Origin: Tillandsia leiboldiana
Lineage: Eukaryota; Streptophyta; Magnoliopsida; Poales; Bromeliaceae
Assembly: GCA_029204045.2 (NCBI GenBank)
Contig: CM055074.1
Location: forward strand, 15,861,164-15,925,163
DNA: 64,000 nucleotides
Direction: 5' to 3'
In this document: positions 10,316 to 20,696 of the stretch, piece after piece
Position numbering within the stretch: position 1 is the stretch's first letter
How the letters are laid out: the number at the start of each line of letters is the position of its first letter
Position numbers and translations under genes: made by a program
The notes under the pieces: model-generated
Told to the model about the DNA's origin: nothing
Database searches by the model: none
Seen by the model: the letters and a program-made list of their open reading frames with translations, nothing else

Positions 10316-11260
10316 AATCTTCTTTTTGAAATTTTTGCTTAGGATAGGTTTTGTATTTGTTTTTGTTTTGTTCATTATCTATGTTTGTACATAGGACATT
10401 AATTGAGCATAGATCATAATTGACTTTAATTGCATCTTTTCGCACATTTAGAAATTTATTATGCTTTTGCCATCATAATATTTCACTGTTGCAATGATCA
10501 TTTATGTTAATTAAATCATCTTCTAAAGTGATCAAAGTCAATTTCTCTCTCTCTATGATCTCTTGGTATAGTCATTATCTTATTTGACTGCTTAGTCGAG
10601 TATGAAATCGAGATCAATATTTGGTTGAATACTTTATATCTTAAATAATTGATAGCCAATTGAGGGGGAGTCTTAGAAAAGGGAAAATGCTCAAAAGATG
10701 TGGAAAGAGTTACATCCCAATGAGGAGTGTGAAAACTACCACCACATGGAGGAAAGAGCTACCACCTCGGTCGTCCGAGTATTGTGTGCAGCTACCACAT
10801 GTATACCAAGCATGGTTGTTCAAAGTTTTGATTAAGTAAAATGCATGATTGAAATACTTGACTCCGTCAAATTTCAAGGTTGGTATAAGGTGGGTTTTTA
10901 ATGAAAGATGCTCAAAGAGCCACTCTCTTCAACAGATTGTCTAGATACATTATCTACTATATTTGGGATTTCAAACATCTATTGATCTTTGTATTTCATT
11001 TTCTTTACTGAATTGATGATTTGATAAAGGCATTACTCATAAGATCAAGTTAGATGTAATTGAAGGTGTTCAACTTTAAGGGATTTAATTTTTGTAAATT
11101 TTCGTTTCATTTTTGGATATTATTGATAGATTTGGCATAATCTAATTCTTGTTGTATGAAACGATGATTTTTGTTTAAAGTTGATACACATTTGCGCTTA
11201 CAATCTTTTTCTGGTTTTTCTTGAATTTCTCTAAAATTTTCTAAAGAAAAAGTTGGAGCC
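10316..11260 (+). other. Spacer 3' of pol in Co-A1
   Basis: Non-coding and AT-rich. It holds a polypurine tract (GAGGGGGAG, 10662-10670) and the conserved element listed separately. Its left part reappears inverted at 15584-15757 and 23345-23670 as the equivalent region of Co-2. Confidence 0.7.
10697..10808 (+). promoter_or_regulatory. Conserved post-pol element of the copia lineage
   Basis: About 110 nt, roughly 90 per cent identical by eye to minus-strand sequence at 58120-58226 and 61328-61436 in the Co-B family, and repeated at 15584-15680 in Co-2. It contains GATGTGGAAAGAGTTACATC, several CTACCAC motifs and a small hairpin with TCGT loop (CTCGG/CCGAG). No frame is conserved. Retention in gag-only derivatives that have lost pol argues for a cis-acting role, for example packaging, export or priming; that is inference. 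Confidence 0.7.
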
Positions 11261-11428
11261 GATCCGGATCGGGCTAGATGATCCGGATCCCGAACGCAGG
11301 AATTCTTCTGCGGGCTGACGATCCGGATTGTATCTGCCGATCCGGATCCCGAACGCAGTTTCTCACTGCGGGTAGCCGATCCGGATCGCAGTTATGAACT
11401 GATCCGAATCGCGGCTAGGTTTTATAAA
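11261..11428 (+). promoter_or_regulatory. Internal promoter-like module: six GATCCGGATC palindromes plus TATA box
   Basis: Six copies of the 10-bp palindrome GATCCGGATC (two with one change) lie at 11261-11410. A TATA box (TATAAA, 11423-11428) follows 12 bp later. A CT-rich leader typical of plant 5' UTRs comes next (11455-11545). The LTR has the same arrangement, palindrome array then TATA. The module therefore looks like a second copy of the U3 control region placed to drive the downstream ORF. Confidence 0.7.
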
Positions 11429-11545
11429 GAACGAAAGGGGTTTTTGATTTCTTTACTCCAATCTTTTGTTCCAAAGTTTCCAGAGCCTCTCTCTCTAGAT
11501 TTCATCCTTCCTGGAAGCTTTCAAACTCAAGTTCTTCAACTCCAA

Positions 11546-11928
11546 GTAAGTTTTATTGATCAAAATCTCGGTTTTTCACCGTTTTTCTCTTTTCCTCCTC
11601 AAACGTGATGAATTTCTTGGATCAACTTTGTTTGTGGATGGTTTTGATCAAATTTCTTTTGAAATAAGAACTCTGGGTTAATTAGTTTTGCGTTTATGCT
11701 GGGATTTTTACCTGATTAATGAGTTTTTAGGCTTCGATTTCTAAAAATTCTGTTTTAGAGCATAAAAGAGGAATTTTCGAAAATCTTGAAATTGATCCAC
11801 TTTTAAAATTCTTTTTGCAAAAATAATTTGATTCTTAGCTTCTCTACATGATTATGATTGTTTGGGTACAATTTTTCAAATTTTTGAAAATTAATAATTT
11901 TTCATGTGTTCTTGAGTGTTGCCCACAG
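11546..11928 (+). other. Probable 5'-UTR intron of the extra ORF
   Basis: A consensus donor GTAAGT follows TCCAA at 11546 and a pyrimidine-preceded acceptor CCCACAG ends at 11928. The 383 bp between are T-rich, as plant introns are. The presumed first exon, 11455-11545, has no ATG. After splicing the first ATG is at 11957 in a good context (G at -3, G at +4). RNA evidence would be needed. Confidence 0.55.
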
Positions 11929-11956
11929 GATCTCTTTTCTCAAGAAACCAATAGCA

Positions 11957-13393
11957 ATGGTGATCACTTGGATTGTTTTCCTACTTGCTGCTATGGTACA
12001 TACGAGAGACACTGTCAAGCCCAAGAGGGCTAAGAAGGCTAAGAAAGCGAAGAAGACTAAGGATGATTTTGACACTGAATCAGAGACAGAATCAATTGAC
12101 TGGGATGAACTGCAAGTTGAAGCAACAACTGTTCCCACTGCTTCAAAGGGGAAAGCGCCTGCGGAAACATCGAAGGCTCCGCCTACTGCTGCTGAAAAAG
12201 GGAAAGCTCCAATGGAAGAAACTTCTGGGAAGACAAGAAGAAAAAGTGTTGCTCGCAAAAGAGGGAGTGCACAAGGAATCTCCATTGAGCAACCAGCTGA
12301 TAGGCAAGCACCCCCTCAAGACTTTGTCAGCTCGGCTAGAATAAAGGATTTTGAAAACAGAGAATGCATTGGAGAAAGGCATGTTGATGTAAAAGCCTTA
12401 AAGCAGCGTTCTCAGACGTTTGGGACTTTGTTTGACCAGAGAAATCTTGCTTCCATTTGCGATTTCCCGGAGACCACTGGGTATTGTCTTCACTCAGTGA
12501 GGATGTTTTATCAGAATGCCTGCTATCTAGTTGATCAGGAAAACGGGCGTCGGGATTTTCAAACATTAGTCAAGAATGTCAGAATCAAAGTAACGCCTCA
12601 GCTAATTGGTGAAGTACTAGGAATGGACGCCCGAGCCGATGGCACTCATTACCTGAAGAATCAAGTCTTCAACACCTACTCCTGGAGAGTGGTAGTTGAT
12701 GGAATCTGTGTTCCAGATACTCGGTCGACAGGAAACTCCGTTTTCTCAAAAGAACTACGACCAGAGTACCGCATCTTAAACCTTATTGTTTGTTACAATA
12801 TTATTCCAAACATGAACACAAAGGTTCTTCGGTAGGAAAGAATGATATTCCTTTATCTACTCGGAAACCCCGCAGCAGCAATGGGAGCTAACTTAAACAT
12901 TCCCTACGTCATCTGGTCAAGGATGGCACGATATGTGGAGCAAGCTCATCCGTCAGAGAGACTACCTTTTCCAATGATCATCATGCGCATTCTTCGCAAA
13001 TTTAAAGCTGACACAAATGCGAGTTCCTATCTGCACAGTCTAGGAACGATCAATGACACAACAATTGTAAAGTCTCTTTCGACGAAGCCAGATGAACCTT
13101 TCATACCTCTTCACCGGCAACGAGAACAACGACAACAAGCAACAACCTCTGCACCGGCAGCAGCTCCTCCAGTCCAACCAGCATCACCATCACAACCAGC
13201 ACCTCCCGCACAACAAGCACCACAATCAACTTCTGATGATGATGCATCTGTTACCTCAATCTATAAAGAACAGCAAAGGCTCTCCAACGAGCAAGAACGT
13301 ATATCAAATGAACTAATTGAGGTAAAGGAAGAAATAAAGAAGGTAAATAAAAATCAATCAGCAATGAACAAGCGAATAAAGAAGATTTTCTAA
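11957..13393 (+). CDS. Extra 3' ORF of Co-A1, plant transposon-protein domain, in-frame TAG
   Basis: The frame from ATG 11957 runs to TAG 12833-12835, then stays open to TAA 13391-13393 in the same frame. N-terminus: a short hydrophobic stretch, then Lys/Arg-rich and acidic low complexity. From about residue 125 to 380 it resembles the putative plant transposon protein domain (Pfam Transposase_32 type), with a VTPQLIGEVLGM segment, a LRPEYRILNLIV segment and, after the stop, LPFPMIIMRILRKF. The C-terminus is Pro/Gln-rich, then a coiled coil. The stop falls inside the conserved domain, so either the gene is dead or it is read through. I see no signal peptide or transmembrane pattern of an envelope protein. 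Confidence 0.75.
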
Positions 13394-14230
13394 ATCCTCG
13401 GCTGTATCAGTTCAGACGAGTCTGAATAATCCGTATCCTTCTAATTTCTGTTTATTATGCATATGTTTAAATCCTTCTGTTGTGCAGGTTTTTAAGCTTT
13501 AATTTGAGTTTTTAGTTCTCTAACTTAAACTGTTAACCATTCTCTCCACTTCTGTAATCTTTGGCTTTATTTGTGACAAAAAGGGGGAGAGAGTTTAGAA
13601 CAATGATTTGAACAATGAACAATGATTGTGAATCTTGATGATGAAGATTTTGGTAAGTATCTCTTCAACTTCAACTTTGGTTTTCATCTTGTGATTGTTT
13701 GCATGTCTCGACTAACTATTCGACTAACTATTTGGGCATGTAATATAACTAACAAGTTGATGTTGGACTAACATTTTGTGACATTTGGTTTTTGATTGCA
13801 TAGAAGATATGTTGGTTCTTAACCTTGATCAAATTACATATCTTTATATAAGATGTTCACAAACATGTTCATGACATTTGGTTTTTGTTTGCAAAAAGGA
13901 TATGTTGGTGTTTTAACTATGATCTGTTTACATACCTGAATGTATAAATGTCATGGTAAGTATAAATGAGTATAAACTTCATCTCTGTTTGTGGTTTTTG
14001 AATGATATAAAATTCTTGAGGTATCTAACGATTTCTTTTGTCAAGAATGATTTCTTTTTGCAGAGAGTTCAGATGTCTAAGTCTAGAGTCTGTTTTAGGA
14101 GTTTAACTCATGTATTGTATTTTGGATCTCCATTATAAATTTTTGTTGTATGGTGATAGCAACAAAAATATCTTTTTGAATTTTCTTTAGTGGATCTGTG
14201 TTTTGTCACGAAACCGCCAAAGGGGGAGAT
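13394..14230 (+). other. 3' non-coding region of Co-A1 with duplicated polypurine tract
   Basis: A first polypurine tract (AAAAAGGGGGAGAGAG, 13577-13592) lies in the context GTGACAAAAAGGGGGAGA. The tract abutting the LTR is CAAAGGGGGAGA at 14218-14229. The rest is T-rich with no open frame of note. Confidence 0.8.
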
Positions 14231-14457
14231 TGTTACGGAATTTGAGTTGGCGTAGTTTCGTGAAAGTCTCAAGTCTTGAAGATTGAAGGTGAAGAAAGTT
14301 GGATCGTTTAACTCAATCTCAAGAAAGAAGAATTCAAAAGGATCAGGTATGTTTAACCTAAGATTTTTTGTGATCCGAATACTTCTTGTAGTGTAGAAAC
14401 ACTTGGAAGAATCTTTCATTGAATAAAAATCAAAAACTGGACTTGGGACATGTTCAG

Positions 14458-14738
14458 GATCCGGATCAGGTTGTTCGATCCGGATCCCGAAGGTGGTTCG
14501 TTCATACATCAGTTCAATCCGGATCGTAGTCTCTTGATCCGGATCCCGAACGTTGAGTTTACCATCCTCCTTGAACGATCCGGATCAGGCTTCGCAATCC
14601 GGATCCCGAACGTTGATGTTTGGTGAACTGTATGAACGATCCGGATCAAGCACTTCGATCCGGATCCCGAACCTTCGTTTTTCTGGAATTGGCTGAATCG
14701 TTATGATGATCCGGATCACAGCTAAGACGATCCGGATC
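14458..14738 (+). repeat. Array of ten GATCCGGATC palindromes in LTR U3
   Basis: Ten copies (two with AATCCGGATC) spaced about 20-40 bp, alternating with CCCGAA and AGG/AAG followers so that many form pairs. They end about 65 bp before the TATA box. Equivalent arrays: 37766-38050 and 39872-40160 (Co-A), 56436-56670 and 59641-59870 (Co-B). Repeated palindromes in U3 are known from Sireviruses; this version could bind a dimeric factor, which is inference. Confidence 0.88.
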
Positions 14739-14803
14739 GCCGTCCGTAAAATCTCCAGAAATGTTAGGTTTTGATTCTTATCTCCTTCCTAGGGTTTCTA
14801 ACC

Positions 14804-14811
14804 TATAAATA
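14804..14811 (+). promoter_or_regulatory. TATA box of the Co-A LTR
   Basis: TATAAATA, followed by AGACCCTATGATTC, the probable start region near 14835. The same box stands at the equivalent place in both solo copies and as the complement in Co-B LTRs (56363-56370). Confidence 0.85.
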
Positions 14812-14956
14812 GACCCTATGATTCTTTTTCTAGGGTTAATCCAAAAAGAGGCCGAAAATAACAATAGCCGTCATTTTCATATATACGCCTCTAGATCCAC
14901 ATATAGAGAAGAAAGGAAATCATTAGAGAATACTCTATGTTTCTTCATCTATATTG

Positions 14957-15054
14957 ATTAGTTTGATTCTAGGTTTTCATACTCACATCTTGAGTTGAAT
15001 CAAACTAATGAATACTTAGATGGTATTTCCGATCTATCTTTGATCTAAGTATTC
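14957..15054 (+). other. Two adjacent long hairpins in the transcribed part of the LTR
   Basis: ATTAGTTTGATTC (14957-14969) pairs perfectly with 14997-15009, and GAATACTTAGAT (15010-15021) with 15043-15054. The stems abut and could stack. In the copy at 40365-40417 the first stem reads ATTGATTTGATTC and its partner has changed to match, two compensatory pair changes. This indicates selection for pairing, probably in RNA since the site lies about 150 nt after the TATA box. Confidence 0.8.
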
Positions 15055-15098
15055 GGCGGATCATCACCACCCAAAACAACGATTTACCCCAAAAATCG

Positions 15099-15280
15099 GC
15101 GCGTGGATTCGCGTGTCCTTGTGGATTCAAGGTTCAACCGCTCTCGTGGATTCGGAGCGAGGCACGTTCGTGGATTCGAAGGGTGCTATTGGGTGAAGAC
15201 CGTGGATTCGGTCGGACGTCGTGGATTCGACGTTGGACGCCGTGGATTCGGCGTTGGGCACAGATCGTGGATTCGAGAAG
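15099..15280 (+). other. Array of eight hairpins with common apical octamer GTGGATTC
   Basis: Eight copies of GTGGATTC lie in 172 nt, most flanked by complementary arms that differ from one hairpin to the next: CGC/GCG, CCTT/AAGG, CGCTC/GAGCG with a bulge, TTC/GAA plus GCAC/GTGC, GACC/GGTC, GACGTC/GACGTT, GACGCC/GGCGTT, and a weak last one TC/GA. The terminal G and C of the octamer can pair, leaving a UGGAUU loop. The site is transcribed if the TATA box at 14804 is used. A repeated protein-binding RNA element is the simplest reading. Confidence 0.85.
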
Positions 15281-16463
15281 CGTCGCGGAGCGAGCGGAGA
15301 AGATCCTCTAGGAGCGTATGGAAAAGGTTGAGTCGTAAGTGTGTACGGTAAATCACCTTGTACGTGTTTTAATTCTAGTGGATTTCTGCCGTGTTATCGG
15401 TCCCGTGATTTTTTACTTCGGTGATGGAGTTTTCCACGTAAAAATCTTGCGTATTATTTTTATTTCCGCATTGGGTTTTTATCGCAACGATTTTTTGAGT
15501 GTTTATGCGTTTACACCTATTCACCCCCCTCTAGGTGTTTTTTCCCCTATTTAGATCCTTATTACATATAACCCAACACACAGTACTCGGACGACCGAGG
15601 TGGTAGCTCTTTCCTCCATGTGGTGGTAGTTTTCACACTCCACTTAAGGATGTAACTCTTTCCACATCTTTTGAGAATGAAACTTTAATATTAGACTCCC
15701 CCTCAATTGGCTATCAATTATTTAAGATATGAAGTCTTCAACCCAAAATTGATCTCATGTTCTGTCACGCCCCGAGTGTAAACCGGAACCCGGGCCCGTC
15801 TACAGATCCGCCGTGCACACGGTGTTTCCCGCGTACACGAAGCGCCAAACCTGCTCAGATATAAGAGATAATAATAAAAGAGCAATAAAAACAGAGCTGA
15901 ACTAAAAACTAATACATCTCAGACCGAAGCTGGAAATAAAATAAAGAACATCTGTATAAATGATCATCTGTCTCTCCCAGCTCACCAAAATAAATACAAA
16001 CTGCTGGCAAAAGCCAGTCCCAAAGTAAAAGTACAACCGTCTGAGGAAACATGGGTACATCAACAGTCCAGCTAACCCGCTCATCCTGCCTCGAGATCTA
16101 TCTACTCAGCCGTCCTCTCTCCTCGACCCGCCGCTGAAAGCCCAGCAGCACCCGCAGAAGACACTGCAAAACAAGGGAGAAGAAAAAAAGGAAAGAAGAA
16201 TGGGGGTGAGAACTACTAGTAAACCAGTAGCCTCCCCTAGTGGGTAAAACCTCAAACTCTGACACACCCACTAGGTCTACCAGAGGCAAAAAGGAAAGAA
16301 GTGTGGTAAGCAATAATGACTGCTGAAGAAAGGAAATCTACCACTACTATGCCTCTAAAATACAGTCCTAGACTGGAATAACCGTATGCAACAATAACCA
16401 ACCGTCCCAGATAAACCCAATCTGTACCGCCCTCATCATCGGGCAAGTAAGCCGAGCCGATGT

Positions 16464-19400
16464 TGTCACGCCCCGGGGTCGAAACTGCGACCCGGGCTCG
16501 CCAACAGATCCGCCACCTATGCCAAACCCCGCATAGGCGAAGCGTCCTACCTGCAAGAAAAGTACTACAGCTAACAAATATTAGAGCTATAAGATAAAAC
16601 TGCTGTAAAACTAAAATCAATCACTGTACAACTGGAAATAATACAACAATGTCCACCTCCCAAAAATGATAATCGTACAATATCCTCAGATATAAAACTC
16701 ATAGCTCAACAGGGAGGTATCTCCAATAAATACAACAGTGTACAGTCTCCCGATACATAATATATCCTCACTACATCAGTCTCTCAAAAGAGGAAAAATT
16801 AAACAACTAGTCTACTGAAGATCTCCTCTGAAGGGGTACCACTACTCTCCAACGATGGGTAGGGATATAGCTCGCGACTCCCTCGCCTCGATCAACAACC
16901 GCAGAATCAGCAACACCCGCTAAGACTCTGCAAAACAAAGGAGAGGAAGGAAAAAGGAGGGGGAAAACCCCCAAAGGGTGTGAGAACTACACCAAAAAGG
17001 GAGTTCTCAGTGGGTACCACCGCCAGACCCGACGGTCTGCCCACTAAGTCCTCAAGAGACAAAAACTAACCAAAGCCGTAAGGACTGAAATAAGGAAGCT
17101 GGAGCCTCTCAACAGCTACCAAGCCTCTATCTAAAATGCTCCAAAGGGGAGAACCAAAGAATGGTATGCAACCACTAGCACATGAAGTGCACAATCGACC
17201 CAATCGAGCTGACTGCCGCATCTGGTCCAGTCAAACCTGCGCCCACCTACAACCACCTCCCGCTGACAGGCAGGAATTATGTAGGGCGTCCAAAGGACTA
17301 ACTCGCTATCGAGTAGTGGCTCATGCAGGCTATAGTCAAAATCCACGCTCTCTCTCAGAACGGATAAACTCAAGATCACCAAGCCTCTCGCACAATGGTC
17401 AACAACTCACAATGACCTTGGGGCCACCGTCAATCCCCAAACGGTTCCCAACAACACTAGCACTGGTCTAACACAACCACTAGACTCCACTCGGTCCCCT
17501 TGACACGAGTGCAACAATAAAAGTATCTGACCGAACAAACCCAATCGAATGAACCGGTATAAAATCCGGTACTGCCTGCTCTGTCATCAATCTCACGAAC
17601 TCAGTATCTCCACTGTCCAAATGACCGGAACCCAACACGGTCTGACCGGAACCCAACACGGTCTAAAGCCTACTCCGGAGCGGCGCTCGAGGGGAGGGAC
17701 CCACACGAGCAAAGTATCTCAGTAACAAGTAACACAAGTATCTCTATATAGCAGGACTAGATCATGACTAAGATCAAAGTGGGAAAGCCCAACCACTAAA
17801 GAAGACCCCGGTCCTCGATCAGATGCAAAAGTACTCAAATAGTGGGAAACTCTGTCCACTAGAGAAATCTGATACCCAATCTGATGCATAAATAAATATC
17901 CGGTCAACCGCCCAATATCCGCGGTTGCCGCAAAGCCCCACAACTAATCCAACCTGTCCCAGACACCAAGTCCCGACTACACTACCCAGACCCCTGCTCG
18001 AACCCGAGCAACACTGACCACTTGACTAATAAAGAAGGAGAAAGGAAAAGCATGGTTTCTCCTAAGTCAAGTTCCAATAAGTAGGGTAGCAGTAAAAGAT
18101 GGCCTAGCTACGTGTCCAAACAAGCATGCTTTTGTCCTCAGAAACGATAAAAGTGGGTGAAACATGTAATAGCAAAGCATGCTAAAAAGTTCCTACTATG
18201 CTGTACTAATCTCACACAAGTAGGCTAATGAATAAACATGTATGATCTCTATATCATCTAGTTCAACAAACATGTATAATTATCAGGTAAGCATCGATCC
18301 ACATGATCAAGGCCGTTTCCATGCTTACCTCTCGCTCATATTGATTGTACATTTAATTAGGCATGTTATCAATCATAGAGGGTGACATTCCCACAGGTAA
18401 GCTTATCTTAACCATACATGAACATCCACTGTTACACCTCCCATAAGGCATAACATGCATATAAACCCTGCCATTCCCTTAAACAGTTACGATTAATAAG
18501 TTTACCCACCTGAAGCGCTTAAACCAAGGCAAACCTGAAGTCGGTGAAGAGTGTAGACGCTCACAGTCCAAAATCTGCTAAAGCTGCACCCTCGGTACAT
18601 GTCGCGCAAGCCTCGGCTCCAGTCAGCTGAAAATACCCGGAATCCACTATCTCCAATTCCAACAGGTTCAGAAACACTCGCGAACCCTCCTGGGGAAAAC
18701 AAAAGGTCCAAGGTTACAGTTTATTCCCCAAAATATCCAAGTATATACAACATCAGAAAACAGCCCCAAAGATATGCAGTTTTCACCTGCAGAACGGATT
18801 CTGAAAAATCCAACAAAACTACTGTCGCGTTCCTCGCGTCGATACCTTCGAAACGAGTACCTGCACGTCAAATTCCGAGTCCCGTAGGCCGAGTTACGAA
18901 TTCCACAATATAGGGCGCTCACAAACACACAACCACACATCTGTATTTCCATGCACAGATAAGGGGAAAAACATATACCTTCGGGAAAAACTCAGAAAAA
19001 TCCAAGAAAAATATTGTGATAATCCTTGCGTCGAGTAGATGAAAAATGTGCAAAGGCTCGTCTCAATCCGATGCCCGGTTGCGGAGATATCCTCGAAACA
19101 ACCCGCCGCTGTCCACAACTCCTTCACAGAAAAGTGTCACAGTAAACATGGAAGAACCCCTCGAAAAGCGTGAAATGAGGGAAAGCCGAAAATACCTAGA
19201 TCGTAGATCTGTCCGTCGCGGATCCAGCGGCGAAGAAATCGCTCGAAAAGGTGGTCGGAGTAGGCCGGGGGAGCTCGCGCACCGAAACGCGACGAAGGGG
19301 AACACAAATGGACGAGCGTCGCGCCGCGCCGTAAAAATGGAAACCTCGGTAAGCGTGCCACCAAAAATCCTAGAATTCCTCCAGAGGGTGCACAACATGT

Positions 19401-20430
19401 AGGGGAGCAACTTTGCTTAAGGGCTCGGGGTGATTGGAGGCTCGAAAATGCAGAAAAAGCCATGAAGAAGGCGGTTCGGATAGCTTTTATAGGCTGAAGA
19501 AACAAATCGAAAAATACCGAATATGTCCCAAAACCAGCGCCCGAACATTTCCGGGCTGCTACAGTGTTGGGCCCGGCCCAACACTGTGCAGGCCCGAATC
19601 TCCCACGGGCCTCCACGTAGCCCACAAAACAGGAAACAGCGGCGGTGGACCACCCAGCTCGCGCCACGTGGACCGCCCGGACGACGACACGTGGCAAGCC
19701 CGGTCAACGCGCGCCTGGCGCGCCGCCTGCGCGCTCCGCCTGCGCCCTCTGCACGCACGAGCCCCGAGGCGGTGCAGTGGTTTCGTGGACCGAGCGCACA
19801 ACACCGCGCCAAACACACACCGCCACGTGTCCCCACCGGTCCACCGTACACCCGCGACATTTTCCGTGGACCACGCCTACAACGCCGGCCAACCGGGAGC
19901 CGCCACGTGCCCTGCTCCCGGGTGCACGCCTCCGCAGTGGACCGCGCACCTGCCCGCGCCCCCGTGCGCCTGCCCGCCGCCGTGCCAGTGCCTGCCCGTC
20001 GCCGCGCCGCCGCCCTCCGCCGTCGCCGGCGCTGCCCCAGCTGCCGGAACAGTACCATTGCCTCAAAATCCGTGCTGGGTCATCCGAGCTCCGAAAAATG
20101 CAAGTGAATAGTCCATTTTCATCATTTTCACGCGCTGAATCCAAATTCGAAGTCCATTTTGTCAAATTCCAACTCTAAAAATTGCCGAAGGCATCCGGAA
20201 AGGTGTTCCTTGATCCAAACTTCGAGCTGAGTCCAATTTTAATATCCATTGCGTGCGAAACCACTTCTAAAGCTCCGACGGAGTCCACCGATCACCCACG
20301 TGATCCATCTTAAGCCCGAAGTCCATCACTTGCGTCCAAATTGTGCACAAACCCCGCCGACGCGCCACATAGGCCTCCAGAAGCTGTAGATGCAACAGTG
20401 CTCCATAAGTGGGAATTTCGGGTCTTCACA
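16464..20430 (-). mobile_element. Inner solo LTR of the Gy-A family (3967 bp)
   Basis: Starts TGTCACGCCCCGGGGTCG, ends GTCTTCACA, flanked by GATGT at 16459-16463 and 20431-20435. It sits inside the older solo LTR, in a copy of the sequence CGGGCAAGTAAGCC. Start and length differ from Gy-1, so it is a sister subfamily. TATA box (minus) 19485-19491. Confidence 0.93.
19561..19587. repeat. 27-bp perfect palindrome upstream of the inner LTR TATA box
   Basis: Arms of 13 nt (ACAGTGTTGGGCC and its complement) around one C. It begins 70 bp upstream, in element sense, of the TATA box at 19485-19491. Confidence 0.85.
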
Positions 20431-20696
20431 GATGTGATAGCAAAACTCCTGCTGCCGCCCTCATCATCGGGCAAATAAGCCGCGCCGATGTGATAGCAAA
20501 ACTGTCCATAACTGTCTGGCCCCGGCCTCCGGAGGGGATCTCGAGGGGAGCGACCCACACGAGGAAAGCATCACCGGGCAATAACCGCGCCGGTGTGATA
20601 AGTATCAAAAGCAGGACTGGATCAATATAAAACCCCAGTGGAACACACCCCTCCACTAAAAGAAAACTGATCCCCAATCTGATGCATAAGTGATCA

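Larger units (their letters stand above)
9156..15578 (+). mobile_element. Co-A1, Ty1/copia (Sirevirus-like) retrotransposon, 5' part lost in gap
   Basis: In order: RT/RNase H, a 900-nt spacer with a conserved element, a second promoter-like module, an extra ORF, polypurine tracts and a 3' LTR (14231-15578). An extra ORF 3' of pol and repeated polypurine tracts are typical of Sireviruses. It is inserted in Co-2: Co-2 sequence resumes at 15579, and CACAG (15579-15583) should be the target duplication with its partner in the gap. Confidence 0.9.
14231..15578 (+). repeat. 3' LTR of Co-A1 (Co-A family, 1348 bp)
   Basis: Starts TGTTACGGAATTT directly after the polypurine tract and ends TAACCCAACA. 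Order inside: palindrome array (14458-14738), TATA box (14804-14811), two long hairpins (14957-15054), octamer-hairpin array (15099-15280), CACCCCCCTCTAGG-like end. Two solo copies exist in this window (36926-38278 minus, 39646-40984 plus). Confidence 0.94.

Noticed and set aside
11957..13393. Envelope gene
   Set aside because: No signal peptide, transmembrane anchor or cleavage site; the central part resembles the plant transposon-protein domain.
15099..15280. CRISPR-like array
   Set aside because: Repeats are 8 nt with 10-25 nt spacing inside a plant LTR; no Cas genes and a eukaryotic context.
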